Notes under the pieces: model-generated | Databases searched by the model: none | Seen by the model: the letters and a program-made list of their open reading frames with translations, nothing else | Told to the model about the DNA's origin: nothing | Shown: positions 53,487 through 64,000 of the stretch, piece by piece | Numbering within the stretch: position 1 is the first letter of the stretch | Layout of the letters: each line of letters opens with the position of its first letter | Assembly (NCBI RefSeq): GCF_000218785.1 | Contig: NZ_AFPO01000011.1 | Location: forward strand, 62,001 to 126,000 | DNA: 64,000 nt | Source of the DNA: Idiomarina sp. A28L | GTDB taxonomy: Bacteria > Pseudomonadota > Gammaproteobacteria > Enterobacterales > Alteromonadaceae | Reading direction: 5' to 3' | Position numbers and translations under genes: made by a program

Positions 53487-54424
53487 ATTTAGATGATTTT
53501 TTCGCGGCTGAAGCTGGCGAAACAACTGCGGGCCCAACCTTTAATGGCTTTGTTGCCATAGTAGGGCGCCCGAATGTGGGTAAATCAACGCTTCTGAACC
53601 AATTACTTGGGCAGAAAGTGAGTATTACCTCGAAAAAAGCGCAAACCACACGTCATCGAATTTTAGGGATTGATACCGAAGGCCCGTGTCAAACTATTTA
53701 TGTTGATACGCCTGGCTTACATAAAGATGAAAAGCGTGCGATTAACCGTTTAATGAACCGAGCCGCGAGCTCTTCAATTGGCGATGTTGATTTGGTGCTG
53801 TTTATTGTTGAAGGCACACACTGGACCGAAGATGATGAAATGGTTCTGGGTAAAATTATGCGCGCTAATCGCCCAGCTATGTTGATTATTAATAAAATTG
53901 ATCAGGTAAAAGATAAAGGTTCGTTATTGCCACATATCCAGAAAATATCGGCGAATTTTGAATTTAAAGAAATTATTCCAATTTCTGCACTTTCACCAGA
54001 ACACATGCCAAAAATTAAAGAACTCGTGCGCCCCTATTTACGTGAGGGCGTGCATTTCTATCCAGCTGACCATGTTACTGATCGTTCGGTACGTTTTATG
54101 GCGGCGGAAACGGTACGTGAAAAGCTAATGCGTTTCACCGGTGAAGAGCTACCTTATTCAACTACCGTAGAAATAGAGAAATATGAAACAGCCGATAATG
54201 GCATGGTGCATATTCACGCGCTTATTCTTGTGGAACGAGAAGGGCAAAAGCGAATGGTAATCGGCAATAAAGGTAGTAAACTGAAAACCATCGGTGCCGA
54301 AGCACGTAGAGATATCGAGCACATGCTGGATGCGCGTGTAAACCTGCAATTGTGGGTGAAAGTGAAATCAGGTTGGGCTGATGATGAACGGGCTCTGCGT
54401 AGCTTAGGTTACGGAGAAGAATAA
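53483..54424 (+). CDS. era: GTPase Era
   Basis: Era binds the 3' end of 16S rRNA and checks small-subunit maturation. The 313 residues begin with a short acidic extension. The GTPase motifs are [33 protein letters not shown] (switch I), [23 protein letters not shown] and [12 protein letters not shown]. The KH domain is [19 protein letters not shown]... [31 protein letters not shown]. The order of domains and length are standard. It overlaps rnc by 4 bp and recO by 1 bp, so translation is coupled. Confidence 0.98.
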   Translation: MNLDDFFAAEAGETTAGPTFNGFVAIVGRPNVGKSTLLNQLLGQKVSITSKKAQTTRHRILGIDTEGPCQTIYVDTPGLHKDEKRAINRLMNRAASSSIGDVDLVLFIVEGTHWTEDDEMVLGKIMRANRPAMLIINKIDQVKDKGSLLPHIQKISANFEFKEIIPISALSPEHMPKIKELVRPYLREGVHFYPADHVTDRSVRFMAAETVREKLMRFTGEELPYSTTVEIEKYETADNGMVHIHALILVEREGQKRMVIGNKGSKLKTIGAEARRDIEHMLDARVNLQLWVKVKSGWADDERALRSLGYGEE

Positions 54425-55161
54425 TGGCTCGGGCCGTGGTTTTACACCGTTGGCCCTGGCAAGAACATGGCCTGTTACTCGATTTATTTACTGAGGATTC
54501 AGGCCGAGTTCGGGCTATTTCAAAGTATGCGCGTAGCCGCCGTTCATCATTACGCGCAACCCTCGAACCTTTTACCCTCATTGATATTGATCTCAAAGGC
54601 CGTGGCGAGGTGAAAACCTTATCCCGAGCCGAGAGCATACAAAACTTCCCTTTGCGCCATGTTCATTTATACAGCGGCCTTTACTTGAACGAGCTTCTGC
54701 AGCGTTTGCTTCCTGAACTTACCGATTTACCAGGTTTGTTTTCAGATTATGTAAAAAGCCTTACACTTTTATCAGAAACTCAAGTTATTGAACCGGTATT
54801 ACGCCAATTTGAATATCGATTACTCAGCCACCTTGATCTCGATTTCTCTTTTACGCATGATGCCGATAACGGCAGCGTTATTGAGCCCCATGGGCTTTAT
54901 CGATTTGTTGCGGGGAATGGTTTTATTCCTGCTAATAGCGACAATGAATCGCTGCATGTTGCTGAGGACGTTGTTACAGCATCATCGCAGCAATGGCTTC
55001 TAAGTGGCGAAGAAATCACCGTTCTCGGGCAGTTTCAGCTGGAAAATCCACAAGTTTTAAAACAATTTAAGCAACTTATGCGTAATGCTTATGCCCCATT
55101 ATTGGGCAGCAAACCATTGCGAAGCCGGGAGTTATTACTCGCCGCGGTGCAAAACAAATAA
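54424..55161 (+). CDS. recO: DNA repair protein RecO
   Basis: RecO helps load RecA onto SSB-coated single strands with RecR. The 245 residues have the N-terminal OB fold (RAVVLHRWPWQEHGLLLDLFTEDSGRVRAISKYARSRRSSLRATLEPFTLIDIDLKGRGEVKTLSRAE) and a helical C-terminal domain starting LYSGLYLNELLQRLLPE, ending with RSRELLLAAVQNK. No zinc cysteines are present, as is usual in gammaproteobacteria. Its ATG shares a base with the era stop. pdxJ follows 42 bp on. Confidence 0.95.
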   Translation: MARAVVLHRWPWQEHGLLLDLFTEDSGRVRAISKYARSRRSSLRATLEPFTLIDIDLKGRGEVKTLSRAESIQNFPLRHVHLYSGLYLNELLQRLLPELTDLPGLFSDYVKSLTLLSETQVIEPVLRQFEYRLLSHLDLDFSFTHDADNGSVIEPHGLYRFVAGNGFIPANSDNESLHVAEDVVTASSQQWLLSGEEITVLGQFQLENPQVLKQFKQLMRNAYAPLLGSKPLRSRELLLAAVQNK

Positions 55162-55203
55162 TGTATTATTAGCTAAATCTAAAAAATGAATTTAGGAGAA
55201 ACC

Positions 55204-55932
55204 ATGGCAGCGGCCTTACTTGGGGTGAATATTGATCACATAGCAACACTGCGCAATGCGCGCGGTGTAGCGTATCCAGAGCCTGTACAAGCGGCAGCTA
55301 TTGCAGAACAGGCGGGAGCCGATGGTATTACTGTGCATTTGCGCGAAGATCGTCGACATATTACTGACCGTGATGTTCGGCTGTTGGCGGAAACAATTCA
55401 AACGCGCATGAACTTAGAAATGGCGATGACCGATGAAATGGTGGCTATCGCAATCGCTACAAAGCCCGCCTACGTGTGTTTGGTTCCGGAAAAACGAGAA
55501 GAGCTCACCACCGAAGGTGGCTTAGATGTTGCCGGGCAAATTGAACGAAGCCGCGATGTAGTAGCTAAGTTAAATGATGCAGGAATTCTAGTATCGCTTT
55601 TTATTGATGCAGATGAACGGCAAATTGAGGCAGCTAGGGAAGTGAATGCACCTTACATTGAATTACACACGGGGCATTATGCGGAAACTCAAGGCCATGC
55701 TCAGAATCAAGCGTTGCAACAGTTGCAGCAGGCGGCAACCTTTGCTGATAAATTGGGTTTGGTGGTTAACGCCGGGCATGGCCTGCACTACCATAATACT
55801 CAAGCGATTGCCGCGATTCCGGAAATTTATGAGTTAAATATTGGCCATGCGATTATTGGTCGCGCCGTGTTTAGTGGGTTGCATAATGCAGTTGCAGAAA
55901 TGAAACAAATCATTGAGCGAGCTCGTGGCTGA
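55204..55932 (+). CDS. pdxJ: pyridoxine 5'-phosphate synthase
   Basis: PdxJ condenses 1-deoxyxylulose 5-phosphate and 3-amino-2-oxopropyl phosphate to make vitamin B6. The ATG at 55204 is chosen because TTTAGGAG lies just upstream; that gives 242 residues, the family's usual size. Signatures are [71 protein letters not shown] and [37 protein letters not shown]. The stop overlaps the acpS ATG (TGATG), the usual pdxJ-acpS coupling. Confidence 0.97.
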   Translation: MAAALLGVNIDHIATLRNARGVAYPEPVQAAAIAEQAGADGITVHLREDRRHITDRDVRLLAETIQTRMNLEMAMTDEMVAIAIATKPAYVCLVPEKREELTTEGGLDVAGQIERSRDVVAKLNDAGILVSLFIDADERQIEAAREVNAPYIELHTGHYAETQGHAQNQALQQLQQAATFADKLGLVVNAGHGLHYHNTQAIAAIPEIYELNIGHAIIGRAVFSGLHNAVAEMKQIIERARG

Positions 55933-56312
55933 TGGCTATTGTTGGTATTGGCACAGATATTGTTGAGATTGAGCGTATTCGTAGGGCTTTACAACGCCAG
56001 CCAGGCTTAGCAAAACGTTTATTAACCCCTACTGAGCACAAAGAATTTATCGCAGCGAGCGAGCCGGAACGCTATTTAGCAAAACGCTTTGCTGCCAAAG
56101 AGGCTGCCTTAAAAGCGCTCGGTACGGGGTTACAAAACGGTATGAGTTGGCAACATATTGAAATAGGGCACACCTCTCTAGGGCAACCTTTACTTGTATT
56201 TATGCAGGTAGCCGATACATTAGCTAAAGAGCTGTTAATAAGCCATCATCATCTTTCGCTTAGCGATGAGGCGCATTATGCGCAAGCAATGGTTGTTCTC
56301 GAGTGCCGCTAA
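55932..56312 (+). CDS. acpS: holo-acyl-carrier-protein synthase
   Basis: AcpS attaches phosphopantetheine from CoA to acyl carrier protein. The 126 residues carry the two family motifs: VGIGTDIVEIERIRRALQRQPGLAKRLLTPTE, with a metal-binding Asp, and RYLAKRFAAKEAALKALGTGLQNGMSWQHIEI, with the catalytic Glu region WxxKEA-like as RFAAKEA. The length equals E. coli AcpS. It is the last gene of the run from lepA; about 67 bp separate it from relA. Confidence 0.96.
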   Translation: MAIVGIGTDIVEIERIRRALQRQPGLAKRLLTPTEHKEFIAASEPERYLAKRFAAKEAALKALGTGLQNGMSWQHIEIGHTSLGQPLLVFMQVADTLAKELLISHHHLSLSDEAHYAQAMVVLECR

Positions 56313-56379
56313 TAACTGAGGCGTAGAAATTGATATGGTGCCTGGATATGGCAGTGCCGCGGTAAACTGAGGAGTAAGT

Positions 56380-58614
56380 ATGGTTAAGGTTCGGAATGTT
56401 CACGCAGAAGAACACCAAACTAGCAATGATAGCTGGCTGAACCACGTGCACCATAAAGCCGAGCAAAGCAGCCTGCAAGAACTCGCAATTGCGCTTGAGC
56501 ACCAAGCTAACCAGCCGCCAGTAAGTAAAAATAAATCAGCTACTGAATCTCCCAACTCAATTTCAACCGGCAAAGATCTTGTGCTTAAAGGCCAAGAAAT
56601 GGTTGAGATCTTATCGAGTTTGAAACTTGACCAACAAAGCTTGCAAGCCGCGCTTTGTGTGCCTTTTTACGAAGCTAACCTAATCAATCAAGAATGGATA
56701 TCTGAGCGCTTAAATAAAAGTACAGCTGCGCTTGTTGAAACAGTGCAACAAATGAATAGCATCAGTGATTTGCAACATTTTCGCCACGGTAAACCGGGTG
56801 AAGCGCAAGTTGATGCGGTGCGGCGTATGTTACTCGCGATGGTAGAGGATGTGCGGGCGGTTTTAATAAAGCTTGCCGAACGCATCTGTTTCTTGCGTGA
56901 AGTTAAAAATGCCGATGAAGAAAGTAGAGTTTTGGCGGCTAAAGAGTGTAGTGAAATTTATGGGCCGTTAGCGAATCGTTTAGGTGTTGGGCAAATAAAG
57001 TGGGAATTGGAAGATCTTTCTTTTCGTTATTTAAACCCTGATATTTACATGTCGATTGCTCGCCAGCTACACGAAAAACGGCGCCAACGGGAAACCTACA
57101 TTGAAGCGTTTGTGCAAGGCTTGCGCGATGATCTAGCTGAGCAGCATGTTGATGCTCAGGTAGATGGCAGGCCTAAGCATATTTTTAGTATCTGGAAAAA
57201 AATGCAGAAAAAAAATCTGCAGTTTGATGAGCTGTTCGATATTCGTGCCGTTCGAATTGTTACCAAAAACCTGAAAGATTGTTATGCAGCTTTAGGTATT
57301 GTGCACAGCCGTTGGCGCCATTTGGCTAGTGAATTTGATGATTATGTGGCTACCCCAAAAGCTAATGGCTATCAATCAATACATACTGTAGTAATTGGCC
57401 CTGAGCAAAAAAACGTAGAAATTCAGATTCGTTCGGAACAAATGCACGATGATGCTGAGCTTGGTGTTGCGGCGCACTGGGTATACAAAGAAGGCCCAAG
57501 TAGTGGGCGTTCGCAGGGTTACGAAGATAAAATATCGTGGCTGCGCAAGTTATTGGCTTGGCATGAAGACATGGCGGAAAACGATGAGTTGGTGCAAGAG
57601 ATACGTAGCCAAGTTTTTGAAGATCGAGTTTATGTATTCACCCCGAAAGGCGATGTTATTGATTTGCCCTATGGTTCTACTCCGCTTGATTTCGCCTACT
57701 ATATTCATTCTCAGATAGGCCACCGTTGTATCGGTGTCAAGGCCGATGGCCGTATTGTGCCGTTCACCTATGTATTACAAAACGGTGAACGGGTGGAAGT
57801 GCTCACGCAAAAAGAAGAAAACCCCAAACGCGATTGGTTGAACCCAGCTCTAGGTTATCTTAAATCTGCCCGCGCTCGCGGAAAGGTGCATGCCTATTTT
57901 AAAAAGTTAGATCGAGAAGAAAATTTAATAGCTGGCCGTGAGTTGCTGGAAACCGAGTTAGCGAAATATAAACTTACGCTAAACGATACTGGGCCGGCTA
58001 TTGAGCGCTTTAATATGAATCATTTGGATGATCTATTAGCGGCGATCGGTGCAGGTGATGTTCGCCTAAATCAAATTGTGAACTTTATTCGCGGGCCCCA
58101 AGAAGATGAAGTGGCAGAGCTCGAGAAACTCACTAGCAAACGCCGTGGTGGCAAGAATGGCAAGCAGCATGAGGGTGTAAAAGTAGGCGGGATTGGTAAT
58201 CTACTGATGAATTTTGCTCGCTGTTGCCAACCGTTACCAGGTGATCCGATTATGGGCTATGTTACTCAGGGCCGCGGGGTATCGGTGCACCACCAAGAAT
58301 GTGAACAATTGCAACAGTTATTAGAAAAGCATCCGGAGCGAACTATTGATGTGGCTTGGGAGCGAGAACAGCAACAGCGCTATGCAACCCGTATTTTGAT
58401 TACGGCCGAAGATCGTTCAGGTTTATTGCACGATATCACGAGTATTTTGAGCCATGAGAAAGTAAACGTGAATAACGTGGCTGCGCGCCATGATCATGAC
58501 CGCCAGCAAGTTGTTATTGAACTAGAAATTATGGTGCAGCATAACAACGAAATTCAGCGTTTATTAAGCCGAATTCAGCAAGTAAGCCATGTGCGGCGAG
58601 CCACTCGAAAATAG
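56380..58614 (+). CDS. relA: GTP pyrophosphokinase (p)ppGpp synthetase I RelA
   Basis: RelA makes (p)ppGpp on stalled ribosomes during amino acid starvation. The 744 residues equal E. coli RelA. The hydrolase domain is inactive in type (LIKLAERICFLREV in place of the SpoT metal site). The synthetase domain has GRPKHIFSIWKKMQKKNLQFDELFDIRAVRI and the EFDDYVATPKANGYQSIHTVV block, whose EXDD marks RelA rather than SpoT. A TGS domain (DRVYVFTPKGDVIDLPYGSTPLDFAYYIHSQIGHRC), a Cys/His region (NFARCCQPLPGDPIMGYV) and an ACT domain end it. TGAGGAG precedes the ATG. mazG follows, as in E. coli. Confidence 0.97.
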   Translation: MVKVRNVHAEEHQTSNDSWLNHVHHKAEQSSLQELAIALEHQANQPPVSKNKSATESPNSISTGKDLVLKGQEMVEILSSLKLDQQSLQAALCVPFYEANLINQEWISERLNKSTAALVETVQQMNSISDLQHFRHGKPGEAQVDAVRRMLLAMVEDVRAVLIKLAERICFLREVKNADEESRVLAAKECSEIYGPLANRLGVGQIKWELEDLSFRYLNPDIYMSIARQLHEKRRQRETYIEAFVQGLRDDLAEQHVDAQVDGRPKHIFSIWKKMQKKNLQFDELFDIRAVRIVTKNLKDCYAALGIVHSRWRHLASEFDDYVATPKANGYQSIHTVVIGPEQKNVEIQIRSEQMHDDAELGVAAHWVYKEGPSSGRSQGYEDKISWLRKLLAWHEDMAENDELVQEIRSQVFEDRVYVFTPKGDVIDLPYGSTPLDFAYYIHSQIGHRCIGVKADGRIVPFTYVLQNGERVEVLTQKEENPKRDWLNPALGYLKSARARGKVHAYFKKLDREENLIAGRELLETELAKYKLTLNDTGPAIERFNMNHLDDLLAAIGAGDVRLNQIVNFIRGPQEDEVAELEKLTSKRRGGKNGKQHEGVKVGGIGNLLMNFARCCQPLPGDPIMGYVTQGRGVSVHHQECEQLQQLLEKHPERTIDVAWEREQQQRYATRILITAEDRSGLLHDITSILSHEKVNVNNVAARHDHDRQQVVIELEIMVQHNNEIQRLLSRIQQVSHVRRATRK

Positions 58615-58657
58615 CATTGAGCTTAAAATAAAAACAACGAAATTAAGGTTATAGTGA

Positions 58658-59479
58658 ATGAATAATAACGGCACAGATTTGCCGCAGGTAAATCGGTTAC
58701 TCGATATTATGGCCGCATTGCGGAACCCTGATGGCGGTTGCCCTTGGGATCTAAAACAAACAATGGAATCTTTGATTCCTTACACCATTGAAGAAGCGTA
58801 TGAAGTGGCGGCGGCTATCACCGAAGGAAACAAGGATGATATCCGTGATGAGCTTGGCGATTTAATGTTCCAAGTAGTTTTCTACGCTCAATTAGCGAAA
58901 GAACAGGGTGATTTCGATTTTGATGGCATAGCTGAAGCGATTGCGGATAAGCTTGTGCGCCGCCATCCGCATGTATTTGCTGATGGCGCGGTAACCGATG
59001 CAGAAGATGTAAAGCGACAGTGGGAACAAATAAAGAAGCAAGAACGAGATAACAAAGCAGTTGATAGCAGTGTTTTCGCTGATATTCCCACTAATCTTCC
59101 AGCGATTCTACAAGCAATGAAAATTCAAAAACGCTGCTCGGCGGTTGGCTTTGATTGGGATGAGCCGGAGCAAGTATTGGCAAAAATAGCGGAAGAAACG
59201 CAAGAAGTGGCGGAAGAACTTGCAGCAACACCGCGAGAGCAAGAAAAGGTTCAGGAAGAGATCGGCGATTTATTGTTCGCAACGGTGAATTTGGCAAGGC
59301 ACTGCAAAGTTAACCCGGAAACAGCGTTACGGCAGGCAAATGCAAAATTTATGCGCCGTTTCCGCGAGGTTGAAAAGCTTGCAAGCGAGCAAGAGTTAGC
59401 GCTTGATACGGCAGGTTTAGAACGCTTAGAAGCCTTGTGGCAAGAAGCTAAGAAAATTCTCCGAGCACCCGTAAAATAG
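58658..59479 (+). CDS. mazG: nucleoside triphosphate pyrophosphohydrolase MazG
   Basis: MazG hydrolyses NTPs and dNTPs to monophosphates; in E. coli it has been linked to lowering (p)ppGpp effects. The 273 residues contain two tandem MazG folds. The first is LLDIMAALRNPDGGCPWDLKQTMESLIPYTIEEAYEVAAAI with NKDDIRDELGDLMFQVVFYAQLA. The second is KRCSAVGFDWDEPEQVLAKIAEETQEVAEEL with EKVQEEIGDLLFATVNLARH. Both carry the E-E and E-x-x-D metal ligands. It follows relA by 43 bp, before pyrG, the typical order. Confidence 0.96.
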   Translation: MNNNGTDLPQVNRLLDIMAALRNPDGGCPWDLKQTMESLIPYTIEEAYEVAAAITEGNKDDIRDELGDLMFQVVFYAQLAKEQGDFDFDGIAEAIADKLVRRHPHVFADGAVTDAEDVKRQWEQIKKQERDNKAVDSSVFADIPTNLPAILQAMKIQKRCSAVGFDWDEPEQVLAKIAEETQEVAEELAATPREQEKVQEEIGDLLFATVNLARHCKVNPETALRQANAKFMRRFREVEKLASEQELALDTAGLERLEALWQEAKKILRAPVK

Positions 59480-59540
59480 CAACATTTTGATATGCTGTGA
59501 TTAAATTAACAGATGAATTAGGTAAAATACGCTTAATTCG

Positions 59541-59569
59541 TTGTTGCCGAGGCAATGCTAGAGTATACT
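59541..59569 (+). promoter_or_regulatory. predicted sigma-70 promoter for pyrG-eno
   Basis: TTGTTG (59541-59546) and TATACT (59564-59569) with a 17-base spacer, about 60 bp before the pyrG ATG in a 149-bp gap that is otherwise empty. Prediction by eye. Confidence 0.52.
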
Positions 59570-59613
59570 ATTTTCCCGTCTTTACATCCTTTTCCTTGAT
59601 CCATTTACCCTAA

Positions 59614-62583
<2,970 letters not shown>

Positions 62584-62595
62584 GCCTATATCGGT

Positions 62596-63288
62596 ATGGT
62601 AAATAAAACGGGGCAATCGGAAATATTTAATCCGGTTGGATTTGATAGCCAGTTCGCTGAGTTATGCAACGCACTTTATGCGTCAGAGCTATTGCAGCTT
62701 AGTGAATTGGACCGAAATCACCCACAGGGTGGAGATATCCGTTTATTACGCCGCCGTTTAGGAAGCATGAGTTATTATGTGCAAAGGGCGGCACACGCGC
62801 TTTTAGTGAGTGCCGCTAATCCGAATCAGATTCTTCAGCTTGATGTTCACAGCGGCCACTGGTTAATAAAACAAAAACCGCAACCTCCAAAATTATCCCT
62901 TGCGCATACAACCACCGCAGACGCTAAAAATCAAAAGCTTGCTGATTGGTTAAAGGTAAATGCAAAGCTTGCGCTGCCGCTTCCTGTCTATGTAGAATCT
63001 TCTGATGTTGTTCGTATCTCTCTCGATTCTATTGATGAGGTGGATTTAGAGAACCGCAAATTGCACCTGAATCAGTGGGGTTGGTTTGATTTCGAAGGTG
63101 TAAGTAAAGAAGATTCGCAACTACGCTTGTTGATACCTGATAGGGCAACCATGAGTGCCGCTTGTTGTGGACACCAGTGGAACGCAAAAGGGCGTATTCA
63201 GCCTTATTCGCTTAGTTTGCGTACGAAATTGCTCAGCGCAACGGTTGTTTGGCCTAAGTTTACTTCGGTTGGCAAGTTGCCCTTTTAA
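62596..63288 (+). CDS. hypothetical protein between eno and ftsB
   Basis: A 230-residue soluble protein that I do not recognise. The N-terminal third is helical and charged (FDSQFAELCNALYASELLQLSELDRNHPQGGDIRLLRRRLGSMSYYVQRAAHALLVSA). The middle has LADWLKVNAKLALPLPVYVESSDVVRISLDSIDEVDLENRKLHLNQWGWFDFEG. There is a Cys pair in SAACCGHQWNAKG. No signal peptide or membrane helix is seen. It begins 12 bp after eno, so it probably shares the pyrG-eno transcript. Base and codon use look like its neighbours. The ribosome site is poor. Length and uninterrupted frame make it a likely real gene. Confidence 0.72.
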   Translation: MVNKTGQSEIFNPVGFDSQFAELCNALYASELLQLSELDRNHPQGGDIRLLRRRLGSMSYYVQRAAHALLVSAANPNQILQLDVHSGHWLIKQKPQPPKLSLAHTTTADAKNQKLADWLKVNAKLALPLPVYVESSDVVRISLDSIDEVDLENRKLHLNQWGWFDFEGVSKEDSQLRLLIPDRATMSAACCGHQWNAKGRIQPYSLSLRTKLLSATVVWPKFTSVGKLPF

Positions 63289-63402
63289 CCACTTCGTGTC
63301 GGTGGTAGATTAAAGTTATAGAATGTTTTGGTGTGTTGTAATCATACTTCTATTCAGGCGATTTAGTACCAGAAGTATAATTGCTCATTACCTGAGGGTG
63401 CC

Positions 63403-63696
63403 ATGCGCTTACTAACAGTTATTATTATTGGGTTAGTGTTAGCTTTACAATACCGAATTTGGTTCGGTGATTACGGTATGAAAGATTACCGAGAGCTGCA
63501 ACGAGATGTTGCGCGCCAAGAACTAACCAATGAAACCTTGAACCAACGAAATCAGCTTATCGCTGCCGATATTGATGATTTACGCAATGCCATGGAAGCA
63601 GTAGAAGAGCGTGCTCGTAATGAGCTTGGATTAGTTCGCCCAGAAGAAACCTTCTTTCGCTTAATCAGTGTTGAAGAACAGGAACCAGATGCATGA
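63403..63696 (+). CDS. ftsB: cell division protein FtsB
   Basis: FtsB bridges FtsQ and FtsL in the divisome. The 97 residues have one N-terminal transmembrane helix (about 3-19, LLTVIIIGLVLALQYRIWFG). The periplasmic coiled coil follows (YRELQRDVARQELTNETLNQRNQLIAADIDDLRNAMEAVEERARNELGLVRPEETFFRLI), whose ARNELGxVRxxETFFR end is the family hallmark. ispD overlaps by 4 bp, the usual ftsB-ispD arrangement. The 114-bp gap upstream shows nothing I can name. Confidence 0.96.
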   Translation: MRLLTVIIIGLVLALQYRIWFGDYGMKDYRELQRDVARQELTNETLNQRNQLIAADIDDLRNAMEAVEERARNELGLVRPEETFFRLISVEEQEPDA

Positions 63697-64000
63697 TCGC
63701 AGTAATCCCGGCCGCGGGAATTGGCCAGCGGATGGGAGCCGCCCTTCCTAAGCAGTATCTTCAATGCTTAGGCTCCACATTACTCGACCACACGATTTGT
63801 GCACTGCTTGCAGAAGCGCGAATAAGCAAAATCTATATTGCCCTCCAAAGCGATGATTTATGGTTCGAAGATAGCCGTTATGCCCATGCTGAGAAAATAG
63901 AACGGGTTACGGGTGGCAGTACTCGCTCGGAATCAGTTTTAAGCGCGTTATCGGTGGCTTTAGAAACATTTCCCAAAACCTGCTTGGTTGCGGTTCATGA
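63693..64000 (+). CDS. ispD: 2-C-methyl-D-erythritol 4-phosphate cytidylyltransferase, 3' end outside window
   Basis: IspD transfers CMP to methylerythritol phosphate in the MEP isoprenoid pathway, next after Dxr (coded at 25 kb). Only the first 102 residues are present. They begin MIAVIPAAGIGQRMGAALPKQY, the nucleotide-binding loop of the family with its Arg and Lys, then a strand near SKIYIALQSDDLW, and TGGSTRSESVLSALSVA, matching the conserved GG-xRxxSVxxAL block. The ATG overlaps the ftsB stop (ATGA). The frame is open to the window end. Confidence 0.95.
   Translation, partial: MIAVIPAAGIGQRMGAALPKQYLQCLGSTLLDHTICALLAEARISKIYIALQSDDLWFEDSRYAHAEKIERVTGGSTRSESVLSALSVALETFPKTCLVAVH

Overview
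The window is a stretch of core chromosome from a Gram-negative gammaproteobacterium. The outer-membrane biogenesis cluster (bamA, skp, lpxD/A/B), the sigma-E operon rpoE-rseABC, the block lepA-lepB-rnc-era-recO-pdxJ-acpS and the order map-glnD-dapD beside rpsB-tsf all point there. Family-level DUF proteins typical of Alteromonadales/Vibrionales (DUF3192, DUF3301, DUF3549, YqcC) and the loss of some enterobacterial neighbours suggest an Alteromonadales member, perhaps near Idiomarinaceae; that placement is inference. Base composition looks even, in the mid-40s % GC by eye. I see no insertion sequence, prophage, CRISPR array, tRNA, rRNA or defence island, and no broken gene. The only in-frame stop inside a gene is the programmed one in prfB.

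Layout. 1-10.8 kb: end of rlmM, a small membrane protein, exported msrB, trmK divergent from murI, an acyl-CoA dehydrogenase, an NAD-type isocitrate dehydrogenase, ppnN with a DUF3192 gene, queF divergent from syd, and a GNAT acetyltransferase. 10.8-15.4 kb: a lysine riboswitch driving lysC, a DUF3549-DUF3301 operon on the other strand, and yqcC-truC. 15.4-19.7 kb: map-glnD-dapD on the minus strand. 19.7-34.3 kb: one long plus-strand run from translation to envelope, rpsB-tsf-pyrH-frr-uppS-cdsA-dxr-rseP-bamA-skp-lpxD-fabZ-lpxA-lpxB. 34.5-42 kb: glutathionyl-hydroquinone reductase plus pirin, xerD, recJ, prfB (with +1 frameshift) and lysS. 42-47 kb, mixed strands: an EAL protein, a SlyD-like prolyl isomerase, ygfZ, sdhE-ygfX and nadB. 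47.2-56.3 kb: rpoE-rseA-rseB-rseC, lepA-lepB-rnc-era-recO-pdxJ-acpS. 56.3-64 kb: relA, mazG, pyrG-eno, an unrecognised gene, ftsB and the start of ispD.

How it fits together. The 20-34 kb run links translation factors to the making of isoprenoid carrier, phospholipid, lipid A and outer-membrane protein. RseP, encoded in that run, and RseA/B/C at 48-50 kb belong to the same sigma-E envelope-stress circuit. LysC and DapD are two steps of lysine/diaminopimelate synthesis, and lysC is under a lysine-sensing RNA. SdhE, YgfZ and NadB form a neighbourhood of flavin and Fe-S enzyme maturation.

The most interesting signals are in RNA and gene packing rather than new protein systems. They are: a lysine riboswitch whose competing helices can be read straight to the lysC ribosome-binding site; a strong nadB terminator lying inside the oppositely oriented ygfX coding sequence; a similar hairpin in the last codons of lysC; tandem 13-bp palindromic repeats before lpxD; and many non-ATG starts in the envelope block. 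I did not find a convincing undescribed multi-gene system.
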